A DNA stretch of 39,526 bases from CAZOIA01 sp964579675 (GCA_964579675.1 CAZOIA010000028.1:1-39526), one strand, 5' to 3'; shown: positions 15,586 to 24,095, numbered from the stretch's first letter. The notes: generated by a model from the letters alone, not told the origin. Made by a program: numbers and translations.

Positions 15586-16218
15586 TTCTGCGGCGGGACA
15601 CCGTGGGTGGACGTGATAAGTATGCCCCATGGCCGTGTTAAACCGCAGTGTGCCGTCGTCCCCCCGGGCGGGCACTTCCTTGTTCGCGGTCATGTCGTCA
15701 ACTCGCCACAGTCGGACAGTATCGGACCGTGCCAGTGTGCAGGGATTGCCCGCCAGGGACTCCAGCGTGATCGACCGGATGCCCGTCTCAGTCCGTTCGG
15801 CCGACACCACGAAGGCGTCCTGAGCGCCGAGGTTTTCGAAACCGCCCTCGAAGTCCTCCGGCACGGCCGGGAAGGCGCGAATCACACCCGTATGCGACTG
15901 AAGGAAGTTCTCGATCGCCATGCCGTCGTCCGGCTCGTAGATGCCCAGGCGCCGGCGAACGGTTCGGAGGTATCCCCGATGCGGCGGCCAGACGTTTATC
16001 AGCTCCAGTGTCCGCCGCGCCAACTCGATCTGTTCCGGCGGTGAATCGAGACCTATGTCGTCTCCCCAGAACACGGATGTCAGCGGTACGGCAATGTTGT
16101 ACTCGACAGGTTGGGCGCGGGCCACATCGATGAAGATCGGCCCTTGCCCGGTCTCGATCGTCGGGTAGCCGGGCATATGTTCGGCGATGTCATTCCACCG
16201 CGATGCGTCGTCGGCGTC
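15571..16218 (-). pseudogene. C-terminal third of a GH95-like glycosidase
   Basis: About 215 residues of homologous sequence without a proper start: WNDIAEHMPGYPTIETG, then ENFLQSHTGVIRAFPAVP, FENLGAQDAFVVSAER and ITLESLAGNPC, which is the C-terminal order of GH95-like alpha-L-fucosidase/galactosidase proteins (full length about 750-800 residues). The frame extends to a GTG at 16317, but those first 30 codons run through a palindromic repeat and are not family sequence. The matching N-terminal part may be at 21720-22293 on the same strand, with the propeller operon in between. Non-functional on its own. Confidence 0.7.
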
Positions 16219-16228
16219 GGTAGGCCGC

Positions 16229-16244
16229 GCGGGCTGAAGCCCGC
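16229..16244. repeat. Short palindrome (REP-like hairpin)
   Basis: gcgggctgaagcccgc folds into a six-base-pair stem with a TGAA loop. It lies between the GH95-like relic and the last operon gene. A related hairpin with the same TGAA/TTCA core lies at 17653-17666. Confidence 0.55.
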
Positions 16245-16313
16245 CGCTCTCTGAGGCTACGGTCGTGGTGTCAGAAGAATCGCTGAGTTTGAGAACACTA
16301 CTATATACGAGGT

Positions 16314-17525
16314 TCACAACCGCTGTCTTCGCCGCCGCGCCAACGCGCCCCAGGCCGCTATCAGCAGGAGCGTGGACGGCGGCTCGGGCGTCGTGACCGG
16401 ATCGTAAGCCATCACCAGGCCTGCCTCCACCGAGAAATAGGAGATAACCGGCAGGTCGTTATTGTCGAATGCCACGGCGGCGACGCTATCGGAAACCGGG
16501 GCCATGTTCATGCCGGACACGGGGTCCACCAAAGGCAGGATAACGTCGGCCCAACCGCCACCGTCGTTGACCCGGTAGTGGACGGCGCCGTCGGCACCCA
16601 CGTACGCCATACCCGGGTGACCCTGGCGGCTGAAGACGAGATCGACGCTCTCGCTCTCCACGCCGGTCGCGATGGTCTCGGACTCCCACCCGCCGGAAAC
16701 CGGGTCGAACCACGCATAATCGAGCGTGTGCGACGAAATGCCGAGATAGGCCAGGCCCGGCAGGTCGTTGGAGCCGAAAGCCAGCGAGAGATAAGGCAGC
16801 CCGAGGCTTGCCGACGTGACATTGACAGCGTTCCAGGTTCCGGCGACCGGGTCCTCGTAGGCGAAGTTGATCTCGGTAGTATCCCCCCAGTAGGCCACAC
16901 CGATCCGATCCTGGCTGTTGACAGCCATGCTGACGCGACGCCCGTTGATTCCCAAGCCATCGCCGGTGTCAGGCGCGTCGATATCCCATTGGCCACCGTC
17001 GTAGGCGGCTACTCGGATTCTGAAGCTCGCGGAGGCCATATCCGAATAGGCGACCACCGGCCGGTTGCCCGACATGTAGGCCAGATCAGGCGCCCCGATA
17101 GTGCGCAGGCTGGATGTCGTGGGCGTAGAACTCTGCCAGCCCTGACCGGCATACTGGGCGAAGTGGACGGTGGTTCCGTTTTGCCAGACCGCCCCGACGC
17201 GGCCGTCCTGACCCGGCCTGCTTCGGACGTAGCTGGCGCATTGAGGCGGCGTCAGGAAACCCAGGCTCGACCGCTTCCAGCCGGTCGGCTTCAACCGAGC
17301 ACCGACCAACTGGCCTTCGAGCCCGCCGCTGTCCGAGCCTTCGTAGAACACCTTCGGGAAATTCGACCCCTCACCGATGGACATCGCGAGGCCGCCGCCG
17401 GGTACGGAAGGACTGTCGTCGATCTGCTGAAACGTCCAGGTGATACTCGCACCCAGGGTATGCGACGCTGCCGCCAGGAGCATCGCCAGCACGCCGCTCA
17501 GTGAGCCTGTTCGATAGCTTGTCAT
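16314..17525 (-). CDS. Exported propeller-like PEP-CTERM protein, operon gene 4
   Basis: Fourth and last gene of a leftward operon of paralogues. ATG 17525 has AGGAGG five bases upstream and opens a signal peptide (LSGVLAMLLAAASHTLGA). The body (about 370 residues) is built of repeated strand units such as RPGQDGRVGAVW, LAYMSGNRPVVAY, QDRIGVAYWG, LPGLAYLG and HYRVNDGGGWADVILP, suggesting a BNR/Kelch-like propeller (inferred). The C-terminus is a canonical PEP-CTERM anchor: TPEPPSTLLLIAAWGALARRRR, i.e. PEP motif, one membrane helix, basic tail. It should be processed by an exosortase, not present in this window. Function unknown; an exopolysaccharide- or surface-associated role is likely for PEP-CTERM proteins in general. 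Confidence 0.85.
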   Translation of the reverse strand: MTSYRTGSLSGVLAMLLAAASHTLGASITWTFQQIDDSPSVPGGGLAMSIGEGSNFPKVFYEGSDSGGLEGQLVGARLKPTGWKRSSLGFLTPPQCASYVRSRPGQDGRVGAVWQNGTTVHFAQYAGQGWQSSTPTTSSLRTIGAPDLAYMSGNRPVVAYSDMASASFRIRVAAYDGGQWDIDAPDTGDGLGINGRRVSMAVNSQDRIGVAYWGDTTEINFAYEDPVAGTWNAVNVTSASLGLPYLSLAFGSNDLPGLAYLGISSHTLDYAWFDPVSGGWESETIATGVESESVDLVFSRQGHPGMAYVGADGAVHYRVNDGGGWADVILPLVDPVSGMNMAPVSDSVAAVAFDNNDLPVISYFSVEAGLVMAYDPVTTPEPPSTLLLIAAWGALARRRRQRL

Positions 17526-17608
17526 CTGCGCCTCCTCATGTCGTGGACTGAGACGTAAATCCTCGATCGCGTCCAGCGCTGCGGCAAGTTCGCCTCGTTG
17601 CGGCATCT

Positions 17609-18889
17609 TCACACCAGGTGATCGTGGCCGGTCGCACGCGAACAACGGGCCACAGGCTTCAGCCTGCGCGGCCCCGCGTCCACGGGAGGGGCGTCCGGTC
17701 GCGTACGGTGATTGGGATTCCATCGCCTTGGGCCAAGGGCAACGACGCCGGCTGCCATCAGCAAAACGAGCGACGCTGGCTCGGGCGTAACAACTGGATC
17801 GTACGCCAGCACCACACCGTAGCCCTGCCTGTAATAAGCGATCACAGGAAGGTCGTTACAGTCAAACGCCAGGACGGCCGGTGTGTATGGGCTCGGCGTG
17901 ATTGGCAGACCAGTCACGGGGTCGGTTCCGCTCGGCAGGATGATGTCCGCCCAGCCGCCGCCATCGTTGATACGGTAATGCACCTGCTGGTCCGTCCCCA
18001 CGTATGCGACCGCTGCGTGGCCAAGGCTGTTGTAGACCAGGTTGACCCGCGTGGAGGCTACATCGCTCGCAATGGAACCGCTCTGCCACTGGCCCGATTG
18101 AACATCGAAGCTGGTGAAGTCCAGGGCCCTCCAGTCCGTGAAGAACGCGATGCCCGGCTCGTCTCCGGCGTTAAAGGCCAGCGACGGAGCGGGCGAGGGC
18201 CAAGAACACTCAGCGATCGGAGCGGAGATATCCCACATTCCGCCCCCGGGCTCCTTCATCGCAAGGTACAGCTCGTCGGAGTAGGCGGAGCAATAGGCCA
18301 GGCCGATGTTGTCTCCGCCGTCCACTGCCACGCTGACCGCGTAGCCTGGTCCCGCGCTTTCGATGTCCCATGCACCAGCACCGTAGACACCGACTTTCAT
18401 GACATTGACATTGTCATCCGTAAATGCCACCACCGGACGATTGCCGGACAGATAGGCGACGTCCAGCCCCGCCACCGCACCCGAGAAAGAGGCGACGGTA
18501 GAAGTCGGCCAGCCGGGGCTAGTGGACTGGGCGAACTGAATGTTTCTGACGCCGTTCACGGGGCTCACCCAGGCTACGCCGACGCGCCCGTCCTGTCCCG
18601 CCTCGCTCCTCGCCCAATAGGTATACGAGGAGGAATCCAGACACGAGGGCAGCCAGCCTGCCGGCGACAGGGAGGCGGCGACCAGAGACTCGTGAGCCGC
18701 CTTATAGAAGACCGCGGGCCATTTGGCCCCGGTGCCGATCGACATCGCCAACACGTCGTGTTCAGGGTTCCCCCCGTCATCCACCTGCTGGAAACTCCAT
18801 GTGACCGTCGCCGCCGGAGCCGGGGGCGTCCAGATCAGCAGCAATGCTGCGGCTGCGGCACATCCTATGAATCTGATAGACCTTGTCAT
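17609..18889 (-). CDS. Exported propeller-like PEP-CTERM protein, operon gene 3, with C-terminal extension
   Basis: Paralogue of its neighbours. ATG 18889 (second of two adjacent ATGs) has AGGAGG five bases upstream, followed by a signal peptide (IGCAAAAALLLIWTPPAPAA). The same strand motifs recur: AGQDGRVGVAW, VAYLSGNRPVVAF, HYRINDGGGWADIILP. The sorting tail TPEPASLVLLMAAGVVALGPRR is complete, but the frame then continues about 30 residues instead of stopping, running through a palindromic intergenic repeat (RRLKPVARC). That looks like loss of the original stop. A PEP-CTERM normally ends within a few residues of the basic patch, so sorting may be impaired. It starts 28 bases after gene 2 ends. 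Confidence 0.83.
   Translation of the reverse strand: MTRSIRFIGCAAAAALLLIWTPPAPAATVTWSFQQVDDGGNPEHDVLAMSIGTGAKWPAVFYKAAHESLVAASLSPAGWLPSCLDSSSYTYWARSEAGQDGRVGVAWVSPVNGVRNIQFAQSTSPGWPTSTVASFSGAVAGLDVAYLSGNRPVVAFTDDNVNVMKVGVYGAGAWDIESAGPGYAVSVAVDGGDNIGLAYCSAYSDELYLAMKEPGGGMWDISAPIAECSWPSPAPSLAFNAGDEPGIAFFTDWRALDFTSFDVQSGQWQSGSIASDVASTRVNLVYNSLGHAAVAYVGTDQQVHYRINDGGGWADIILPSGTDPVTGLPITPSPYTPAVLAFDCNDLPVIAYYRQGYGVVLAYDPVVTPEPASLVLLMAAGVVALGPRRWNPNHRTRPDAPPVDAGPRRLKPVARCSRATGHDHLV
17653..17666. repeat. Short palindrome (REP-like hairpin)
   Basis: caggcttcagcctg forms a five-base-pair stem with a TTCA loop and resembles the hairpin at 16229-16244. It lies inside the read-through extension of the PEP-CTERM gene at 17609-18889. 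Confidence 0.5.
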
Positions 18890-18917
18890 CATGGCCTCCT
18901 CGTCCATCAACCCGGCC

Positions 18918-20249
18918 TCAATCCGCGCAGTTGGGGTCCGACGGGACACCGGCCCCGCGGTGGCAGTGCTGGAAGACGCCGAAGTCTTCCTGGTCAACGT
19001 CGTCGTCGGCGTCGAAATCGGCCACGAGGCAGGCCGGGCCATTTTGCGAGAGCCCCGGGCCGGTCGCACAGGATTCAAAGAACAGGTAATCATCCCCATC
19101 GACGTCGCCGTCGCAGTCGAAATCGGCGGGCTTGCCCAGAAGGCTTGTCTGGCCGATGAGCTTGACCCGCCCGTTGGTGTCGTCGTGGCAGGCGACGGCC
19201 CACCGGCCCTGAGCGTCCAGAGCCAGACTCGGCGTCGGGCCGATGATGCCCGCGTCCAACTGTGTAGTCACCCAGCCGAAATCGCTGGTCGCCAGATGGA
19301 GCGACTGATCCGCATCGTTGACGTAGGCGATCCTGATCCGGTTGGCCTCGTCGATCGCCATGGCATGGGGCCCGATGGTGACGGGGATACCGGATACCGC
19401 CGTCTGCGTGGTCACGCTGAGAATGTTGAATCGCAGGACGTCCAGCCCGTTCGATGAGGCATACGCCACGTGCGGGGCATCGACGGAATCAAAAGCAAGC
19501 GAGATCCCGTCGGCCGGGGGCGAACCCACGACGGAATGTGCCCGCCTTGACCAGCCGCCCGCGGTTAATGTCGCCACGACAACGTCGTCGTCCATGTCAT
19601 GGTAAGCGACGACGGGGTGGTCCTGGTTGTTCACCCCAAGGGCGATGTTCCGTTCCCCCGAGTTGACCGGTGCCGCCGCGGGAATCGGCTCCGTGACCCA
19701 GTGACCCGCCTTGATGTCAAAGAAACTCACGCGGGGGATGCGGTCCGGCTTGACCAGGGCCACGTAGGGCCGATCCACCGAGTCGAGCGCGTAGACCGGC
19801 AACATGCCAGCGTCGGCACCGTCAATCTCGACTGTGCTCAGACCGAACAGCTCTCCGCCGTCCAGGGTGTAGTACAAACCGGGCCCCGGGCCGCCCAGAC
19901 TGCGATGAACCACGGAAGGAAACCCCAGCGTATCGACGGCAAGTGAGGGCGTGAACCCCGGCGTGCCAACGTCGTACAGCGTCGAGAGCGACACATCCGT
20001 GCACAAGACACGGGCCAGCTTGAGCTTGCCCTGGGGCCCATGACGAAAGGCGACCCGTACCTCGTCGGCGTCGCCGAAAGCGACGTCCGGTTTGGCTGTG
20101 GGGTCGGTGCCGGTGTCCACGATCCGGCTCGGGAAACCGGCCCGGGCTTGCCGTGCCGCGGCCAGCGCGAGCAGGCCCATTGCCACGCAGGCCCCCAGGG
20201 CGCCTGGGCGCAGCCTCACGGCCACCGTGCGCTTCTTCCTCCCAGGCAT
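18918..20249 (-). CDS. Exported propeller-like protein with C-terminal dockerin-type pair, operon gene 2
   Basis: ATG 20249, two bases after the stop of gene 1, opens a signal peptide (LGACVAMGLLALAAARQARA). The body repeats phrases of the type ...DSVDAPHVAYASSNG, NNQDHPVVAYHDMD and GRWAVACHDDTNG, again suggesting a propeller. Unlike its three operon partners it lacks a PEP-CTERM tail and ends in two EF-hand-like dockerin repeats: DFDCDGDVDGDDYLFFESC and DFDADDDVDQEDFGVFQHC, closing with DPNCAD. Asp/Asn ligands of both calcium loops are intact. In planctomycetes this module is common on secreted proteins and need not mean a cellulosome; no cohesin is visible here. The longer open frame upstream overlaps gene 1 and is rejected. 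Confidence 0.84.
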   Translation of the reverse strand: MPGRKKRTVAVRLRPGALGACVAMGLLALAAARQARAGFPSRIVDTGTDPTAKPDVAFGDADEVRVAFRHGPQGKLKLARVLCTDVSLSTLYDVGTPGFTPSLAVDTLGFPSVVHRSLGGPGPGLYYTLDGGELFGLSTVEIDGADAGMLPVYALDSVDRPYVALVKPDRIPRVSFFDIKAGHWVTEPIPAAAPVNSGERNIALGVNNQDHPVVAYHDMDDDVVVATLTAGGWSRRAHSVVGSPPADGISLAFDSVDAPHVAYASSNGLDVLRFNILSVTTQTAVSGIPVTIGPHAMAIDEANRIRIAYVNDADQSLHLATSDFGWVTTQLDAGIIGPTPSLALDAQGRWAVACHDDTNGRVKLIGQTSLLGKPADFDCDGDVDGDDYLFFESCATGPGLSQNGPACLVADFDADDDVDQEDFGVFQHCHRGAGVPSDPNCAD

Positions 20250-20251
20250 GG

Positions 20252-21394
20252 TCACCCCTGCTGCCCCCGGCGAATCACCCCGACCAGGCCGATCAGCACC
20301 AGCAGGCCGGTGGCCGGCTCCGGCACCGGGTCGTACGCTAGCAACAGGCCGCTGTCCGCGTAGTACGCGATCAACGGGATATCGTTGCCGTCGAAAGCGA
20401 CCGCGGCGTCCACGCCAAAGGTCGGGTCCACGTCGAGCGAGGTGTCGGGATCGACCCCCGTCGGCAGGATAATGTCGGCCCACCCCTCGCCGTCGTTGAT
20501 CCGGTAATGCACCGTGAGGCTACTGTCTACGTAGGCCAGCGCCGGGTGCCCCTGGCTGTTGAAGGTCAGGTTCACACGCTGGCTGCTGACGCTGGTGGAC
20601 AACAGATCGACGGCCCACTGGCCTGACTGCGTGTTGAAGTAGGCGTAACTGAGGGTATCGGAACCATCATCGAGGACGGCGATGCCGGTTTCGTCGTTGG
20701 GCCCGAAATCCAGGGACATGTGCGTGGGCGAAAACGAGCCCACGGGCATCTCGATCCACGTTCCCGAGGAGACGTCGTTGAGGGCGAACAAGACGGTGTT
20801 ACCGTTGCGGAAAGCGACCCCGACGCGGTCCTGGCTGTCCACGGCCAAGGTGGGTTCATTGCCCAGGCCGACCGTGTCCGTGTTCCAGCTCAAGCCGTCA
20901 TGTGCGGCCACCGCCACGGTGTCATTGGAGCCGCCGCTGCAGCAATAGGCGACGACCGGCCGGTTGCCCGAAAGGTAGTCAACGTCAGGTCCACCCACCA
21001 GGCTCATACCGGGGACTGCCGGGACGGTGGAGCTCTGCCAGCCCAGGTTGGAGGACTGGGCGAACTTGATCTCCTCGTTGCTGCCCCACCAGGCGACCCC
21101 CACACGTCCGTCCTGGCCGGGGCGAGCCCGCACCCCGGAACCCGAACCCAGCGCGAACTGGGACCAACCGGCCGGCGTGAGCGAAAAAGCCTGCAGACCG
21201 CCGTCATGAGGCGAGAACACGGTCGGCCACGTCGCGCCGGTACGCATCGCGCACGCCACGTCGGTCGTCGGGTTGCTTGGGTTCCCAATGATCTGCTGAA
21301 AAGTCCAGTTCAGGGTCGTTGCCATCGCGTGCGGCCCGGCCATCGACACGACCAGCACCGCAACGCCAGCCATCAATCGTCCTGAAGGGGTCAT
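20252..21394 (-). CDS. Exported propeller-like PEP-CTERM protein, operon gene 1
   Basis: First gene of the four-paralogue operon. ATG 21394 has GGAGG five bases upstream and a signal peptide (LMAGVAVLVVSMAGPHAMA). Repeated strand motifs RPGQDGRVGVAWWG, VDYLSGNRPVVAY, QDRVGVAFRNGN, HPALAYVD and HYRINDGEGWADIILP match genes 3 and 4 closely. The C-terminal anchor PEPATGLLVLIGLVGVIRRG is a standard PEP-CTERM. The protein has 380 residues. Transcription probably starts near 21671 from the promoter at 21678-21705, giving a leader of about 277 bases. Function unknown. Confidence 0.86.
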   Translation of the reverse strand: MTPSGRLMAGVAVLVVSMAGPHAMATTLNWTFQQIIGNPSNPTTDVACAMRTGATWPTVFSPHDGGLQAFSLTPAGWSQFALGSGSGVRARPGQDGRVGVAWWGSNEEIKFAQSSNLGWQSSTVPAVPGMSLVGGPDVDYLSGNRPVVAYCCSGGSNDTVAVAAHDGLSWNTDTVGLGNEPTLAVDSQDRVGVAFRNGNTVLFALNDVSSGTWIEMPVGSFSPTHMSLDFGPNDETGIAVLDDGSDTLSYAYFNTQSGQWAVDLLSTSVSSQRVNLTFNSQGHPALAYVDSSLTVHYRINDGEGWADIILPTGVDPDTSLDVDPTFGVDAAVAFDGNDIPLIAYYADSGLLLAYDPVPEPATGLLVLIGLVGVIRRGQQG

Positions 21395-21671
21395 GGTGTC
21401 CTCCTTTTCTAAAGCCTGTCGAGTTGTTGTCGTCCCTCGGATACATGGATACCACCCGAATGGGGGCAAACCTGCTCTCTTTGAACGGAAGTGAGGATAG
21501 ATGCTTGCGCGAGAAACGCCGACCGGCAGGGCCCTCCAGGGTCCTTTGTGGACGCGCTCAGCCGCTGAGCTTTCGGATGCACCTCAATCCCCATGTTGCG
21601 GCTCATCGCAAACGGTCATTCGCAGGGTCGTAATCGGGTCGATGGGGTTTCTCTCCCATCACCCACTAAGC
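21395..21671 (-). other. Long 5' leader of the propeller operon
   Basis: About 277 bases between the predicted transcription start and the first ATG. It holds the inverted pair GCTCAGCGGCTGAGC near 21560 and other GC-rich stems, but I could not match it to a known riboswitch. No open frame with a credible product. Confidence 0.4.
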
Positions 21672-21677
21672 CGGTAT

Positions 21678-21705
21678 ATTACAGGATGTCGCCTTGTTTT
21701 GTCAA
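21678..21705 (-). promoter_or_regulatory. Sigma70-type promoter with A-tract for the propeller operon
   Basis: Reading leftward: TTGACA (21705-21700, perfect -35), 16-base spacer, TGTAAT (21683-21678, five of six for -10). Directly upstream of the -35 is an A9 tract (complement of the T run at 21710-21718), which resembles an UP element. It lies exactly where the glycosidase N-terminal relic loses family sequence. Confidence 0.6.
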
Positions 21706-21719
21706 GAGCTTTTTTTTTC

Positions 21720-22293
21720 GAGATTCCGCCGGGCACGATCGTATCGCGGTGGCGATACAGGCGAACCGCCATGTCGCCTGGTGACAGTCCGGTAGCCTGA
21801 CCTGCCATCACGATCAGGTTCCGCACGGCGCTGACAAAGATCCGCAGCTCAACGGCCTTGTCCCCCTTGACTGCGCGGAGCAGGACCGAACGCTGGTCGT
21901 CATCATCCACGGTCAATGTCCCGCCGTCGGCGATGAATCTCAGTTGCAGGATGATATGATCTGGCCCACCGGCTTGGGACAAGGGAAGTCATAAGAACCA
22001 TAGGCCGTGTAGTAGCGCTTGCCATTGAGGATCGCTGGATCACCGGCCCGAGCCATCTCCATGATCCTGGCGAGCGTGAGAACCGGCTCGATCGGGGCGG
22101 CCTTGCGCCGATCCCAGAGGTCGCTCTTGCCGACGCTCAACGTGGGGGCCGTGTCCGGACCCCAAACGATCACGCCCACGTCGTCATTGCACAAGCGACG
22201 AGTGCCCGGCTCCGAGCTGAGCACCGAAGATCCCGTCTCGTCGGGTTGAGCAAGCAGTACGAGCGACAGCATGATGCACAGGGGTATCTGCAT
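21720..22293 (-). pseudogene. N-terminal part of a GH95-like glycosidase, frameshifted
   Basis: ATG 22293 opens a signal peptide (MQIPLCIMLSLVLLAQ), then DDVGVIVWGPDT, LSVGKSDLWDRRKAAP and YTAYGSYDFPCPKPVGQI, the N-terminal beta-sandwich phrases of GH95-like glycosidases. At about 21965 the reading frame must change to continue as LQLRFIADGGTLTVDDDD and LRIFVSAVRNLIV, then MAVRLYRHRDTIVPGG, after which homology stops. It starts 22 bases after the DUF4855 gene and was probably its operon partner. The C-terminal part is possibly the relic at 15571-16218. Confidence 0.65.
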
Positions 22294-22314
22294 GGTGTAC
22301 CTGCAAGTCCGGGG

Positions 22315-23430
22315 TCAATCAGCCGGGGCCGTGGTGACCGCCGTCAGCTTCGTCCGGCCCGACGACTGGTACGTTCCTATGACGAAGCGATAGAGGGCAT
22401 CGTACATCTCGCGTCCGGCGCCGGGCGTTTCGGCCAGCCGCTTCACCACGTTGCCGCCCTCGTAATAGCCCAGCAGAGCGTGCTTCATCCACCCGTACTC
22501 TACGCCGGCGTCCAGATAGGCCCAGAACCGATCTTGCCGCTCCTGGGACTCAAAGACCCTCCCATCGAATTCGATCTCGATGCCGCAGCCGGCCGCCAGG
22601 GCCTTCCTTGCCGTCTTCGCCAGTCGATCGGACTCGACCTTCGGCGGGAAAAAGTAGTTGGGCTGCAGCATGGTGGCGTCGATACCGCGCTTTCGCCACT
22701 CGCTGACCCCCTGGGCGCTGAAATAGGGAATCCAGAACAGCTTGTAGCCGAGCTTGTGAATGTACCCGGCCGTCGTTTCGACAATCGTATTGCTGCGTGG
22801 AGGGATGCTTTCGGCGGTCCAGTAGAAGCCGATGAGCCGCAGGTGCCGGTACCGGGCCGTACGCCAATGCCGGAGCACGCGGTCGATATACCATTGGAGC
22901 GCGCTGAACCGGTCCTCCTCCTTGCTGAAGTCGAGCTTCCCGCTGTGCCCCGGCAGAGGGCCGAACTCCCGGATCGGGCTCAGCGGGATCGGCAGCGCGA
23001 TGACGATGTTGACCTGGTGATCCGGCTGGCCGAGCACACGCCCGGCGCTCTCCACGGCACTCTCCATACCTGCCAGACCGGTTTTCTCGCGGAACCAGCA
23101 GTCCGCCAGCCACGCCCAGTCGTCCGCCGTGGCCTGGACCTTGCCTTGGCTGTAGTGATGCAGCATCGCGCCGTTATCGCAACGAAACTCGAGCAAGAGG
23201 AAGCTGTCAAAGAGCCAGTCGGTCGGCTTGCCCTTCTCGTCCACGTGGGCGACGTACGGGAGGATCGCATCCGGCGTCCATTCGACGCGGTTGTTGCTGC
23301 CGTGATAGATCAGGCAGAGATGCCGCACCCTGGCCGCTTCCGGCGCGCCCCCTCGCTGATAGGTCCACGCCTCCGGCGGGCCCCCACACGTGGTCAAGGC
23401 GGCGAGCATTGTCGCTATCAACATGTACAT
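22315..23430 (-). CDS. Exported DUF4855-family protein
   Basis: ATG 23430 follows AAGGAGG by five bases and opens a short hydrophobic leader (YMLIATMLAALTTC) that may be a signal peptide or lipoprotein leader. The mature part carries the DUF4855 features: LCLIYHG near the start, VEWTPDAILPYVAHVDEKGK, WLFDSFLLLEF, then a TIM-barrel-like body with RLIGFYWTAESIP and LFWIPYFSAQG, and ATMLQPNYFF. Length 371 residues is normal. The family is found in polysaccharide-degrading planctomycetes and Bacteroidota and is suspected to be glycosidase-like, but its activity is not established. Upstream of the glycosidase relic, likely once in the same operon. Confidence 0.82.
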   Translation of the reverse strand: MYMLIATMLAALTTCGGPPEAWTYQRGGAPEAARVRHLCLIYHGSNNRVEWTPDAILPYVAHVDEKGKPTDWLFDSFLLLEFRCDNGAMLHHYSQGKVQATADDWAWLADCWFREKTGLAGMESAVESAGRVLGQPDHQVNIVIALPIPLSPIREFGPLPGHSGKLDFSKEEDRFSALQWYIDRVLRHWRTARYRHLRLIGFYWTAESIPPRSNTIVETTAGYIHKLGYKLFWIPYFSAQGVSEWRKRGIDATMLQPNYFFPPKVESDRLAKTARKALAAGCGIEIEFDGRVFESQERQDRFWAYLDAGVEYGWMKHALLGYYEGGNVVKRLAETPGAGREMYDALYRFVIGTYQSSGRTKLTAVTTAPAD

Positions 23431-24005
23431 GAGCACCTCCTTGGGGAGGGACGGCTATCGCGACGACCTCCTTGCAGCCGACAAGGGGAATCGCTGGTAA
23501 TCCGAGCAGAGCTTGACCGCTTCGCCATCGCCGAGCTTGGGTGTGGCGGTGTCCGAAGCGATCCACGGTTCTTTCGGGCTTGTATCGCCACTGTGGTATA
23601 GTCACCCCGACCGAAGCGGAAGTCCAGTCTCACGGGAGCCGGTGCGGTCGAATGAACTGCAACTGGTATGTACGGACGTTACATTCCATGCCATCCAGAT
23701 GGAGGCTTACCCCTGAAACGACGAGCACGGTTGTGTCTGTCCAGCATATCGATTGCGGTCAGCGCGGCTCGGGGCGGCTGGATTCGAAGCAGCGATTCAT
23801 TTCGTTCGGCATCGTCCCAATGACCTGGCTCGCCTGCGCTCTTGGCGTCCGAGGGACGCTAACATCGATCCCCCCTGAATCCTGGGTCGGGCGAAGCCCG
23901 GTGTGGAACGGGTGGTCCTGCGCGCTGGTACACCCTCTGTGCATGTGCCCGTACATTGGAGCGGCGCCGCCCGGTACCGGAGGGAAGAGCGAGAGGGTTA
24001 AACTC
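23431..24005. other. Intergenic region, nothing recognised
   Basis: About 575 bases between the DUF4855 start and the dockerin relic. Open frames on both strands lack ribosome-binding sites and family resemblance. The promoter for the DUF4855 gene should lie in its left part. Confidence 0.45.
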
Positions 24006-24095
24006 TCAGTCGGCGCAAGTCGGATCGGCTGGGCCATTCGGCCCCAAACAGCATCGCTGGAAGAGCCCGAAGTCAGATTGACCAACGTCGTTGTT
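24006..24095 (-). pseudogene. Orphan dockerin C-terminus
   Basis: Twenty-nine codons ending in TGA at 24006-24008 read ...NDVGQSDFGLFQRC and close with DPTCAD, matching the last dockerin repeat of the protein at 18918-20249 (DFGVFQHC...DPNCAD). In the same frame the sequence upstream is symporter DNA out of frame, so the homology begins exactly at the symporter stop codon. It is the 3' end of a deleted secreted-protein gene. Confidence 0.65.

Noticed and set aside
18918..19100. Dockerin modules as evidence for a cellulosome
   Set aside because: No cohesin or scaffoldin is visible, and this dockerin style is widespread on planctomycete secreted proteins without cellulosomes.
17618..19159. Long rightward open frame (513 codons)
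   Set aside because: Antisense to the PEP-CTERM and dockerin genes; no recognisable motif and an implausible Arg/Gly-rich composition.
22246..23601. Rightward open frame (451 codons)
   Set aside because: Shadow of the DUF4855 gene on the other strand.
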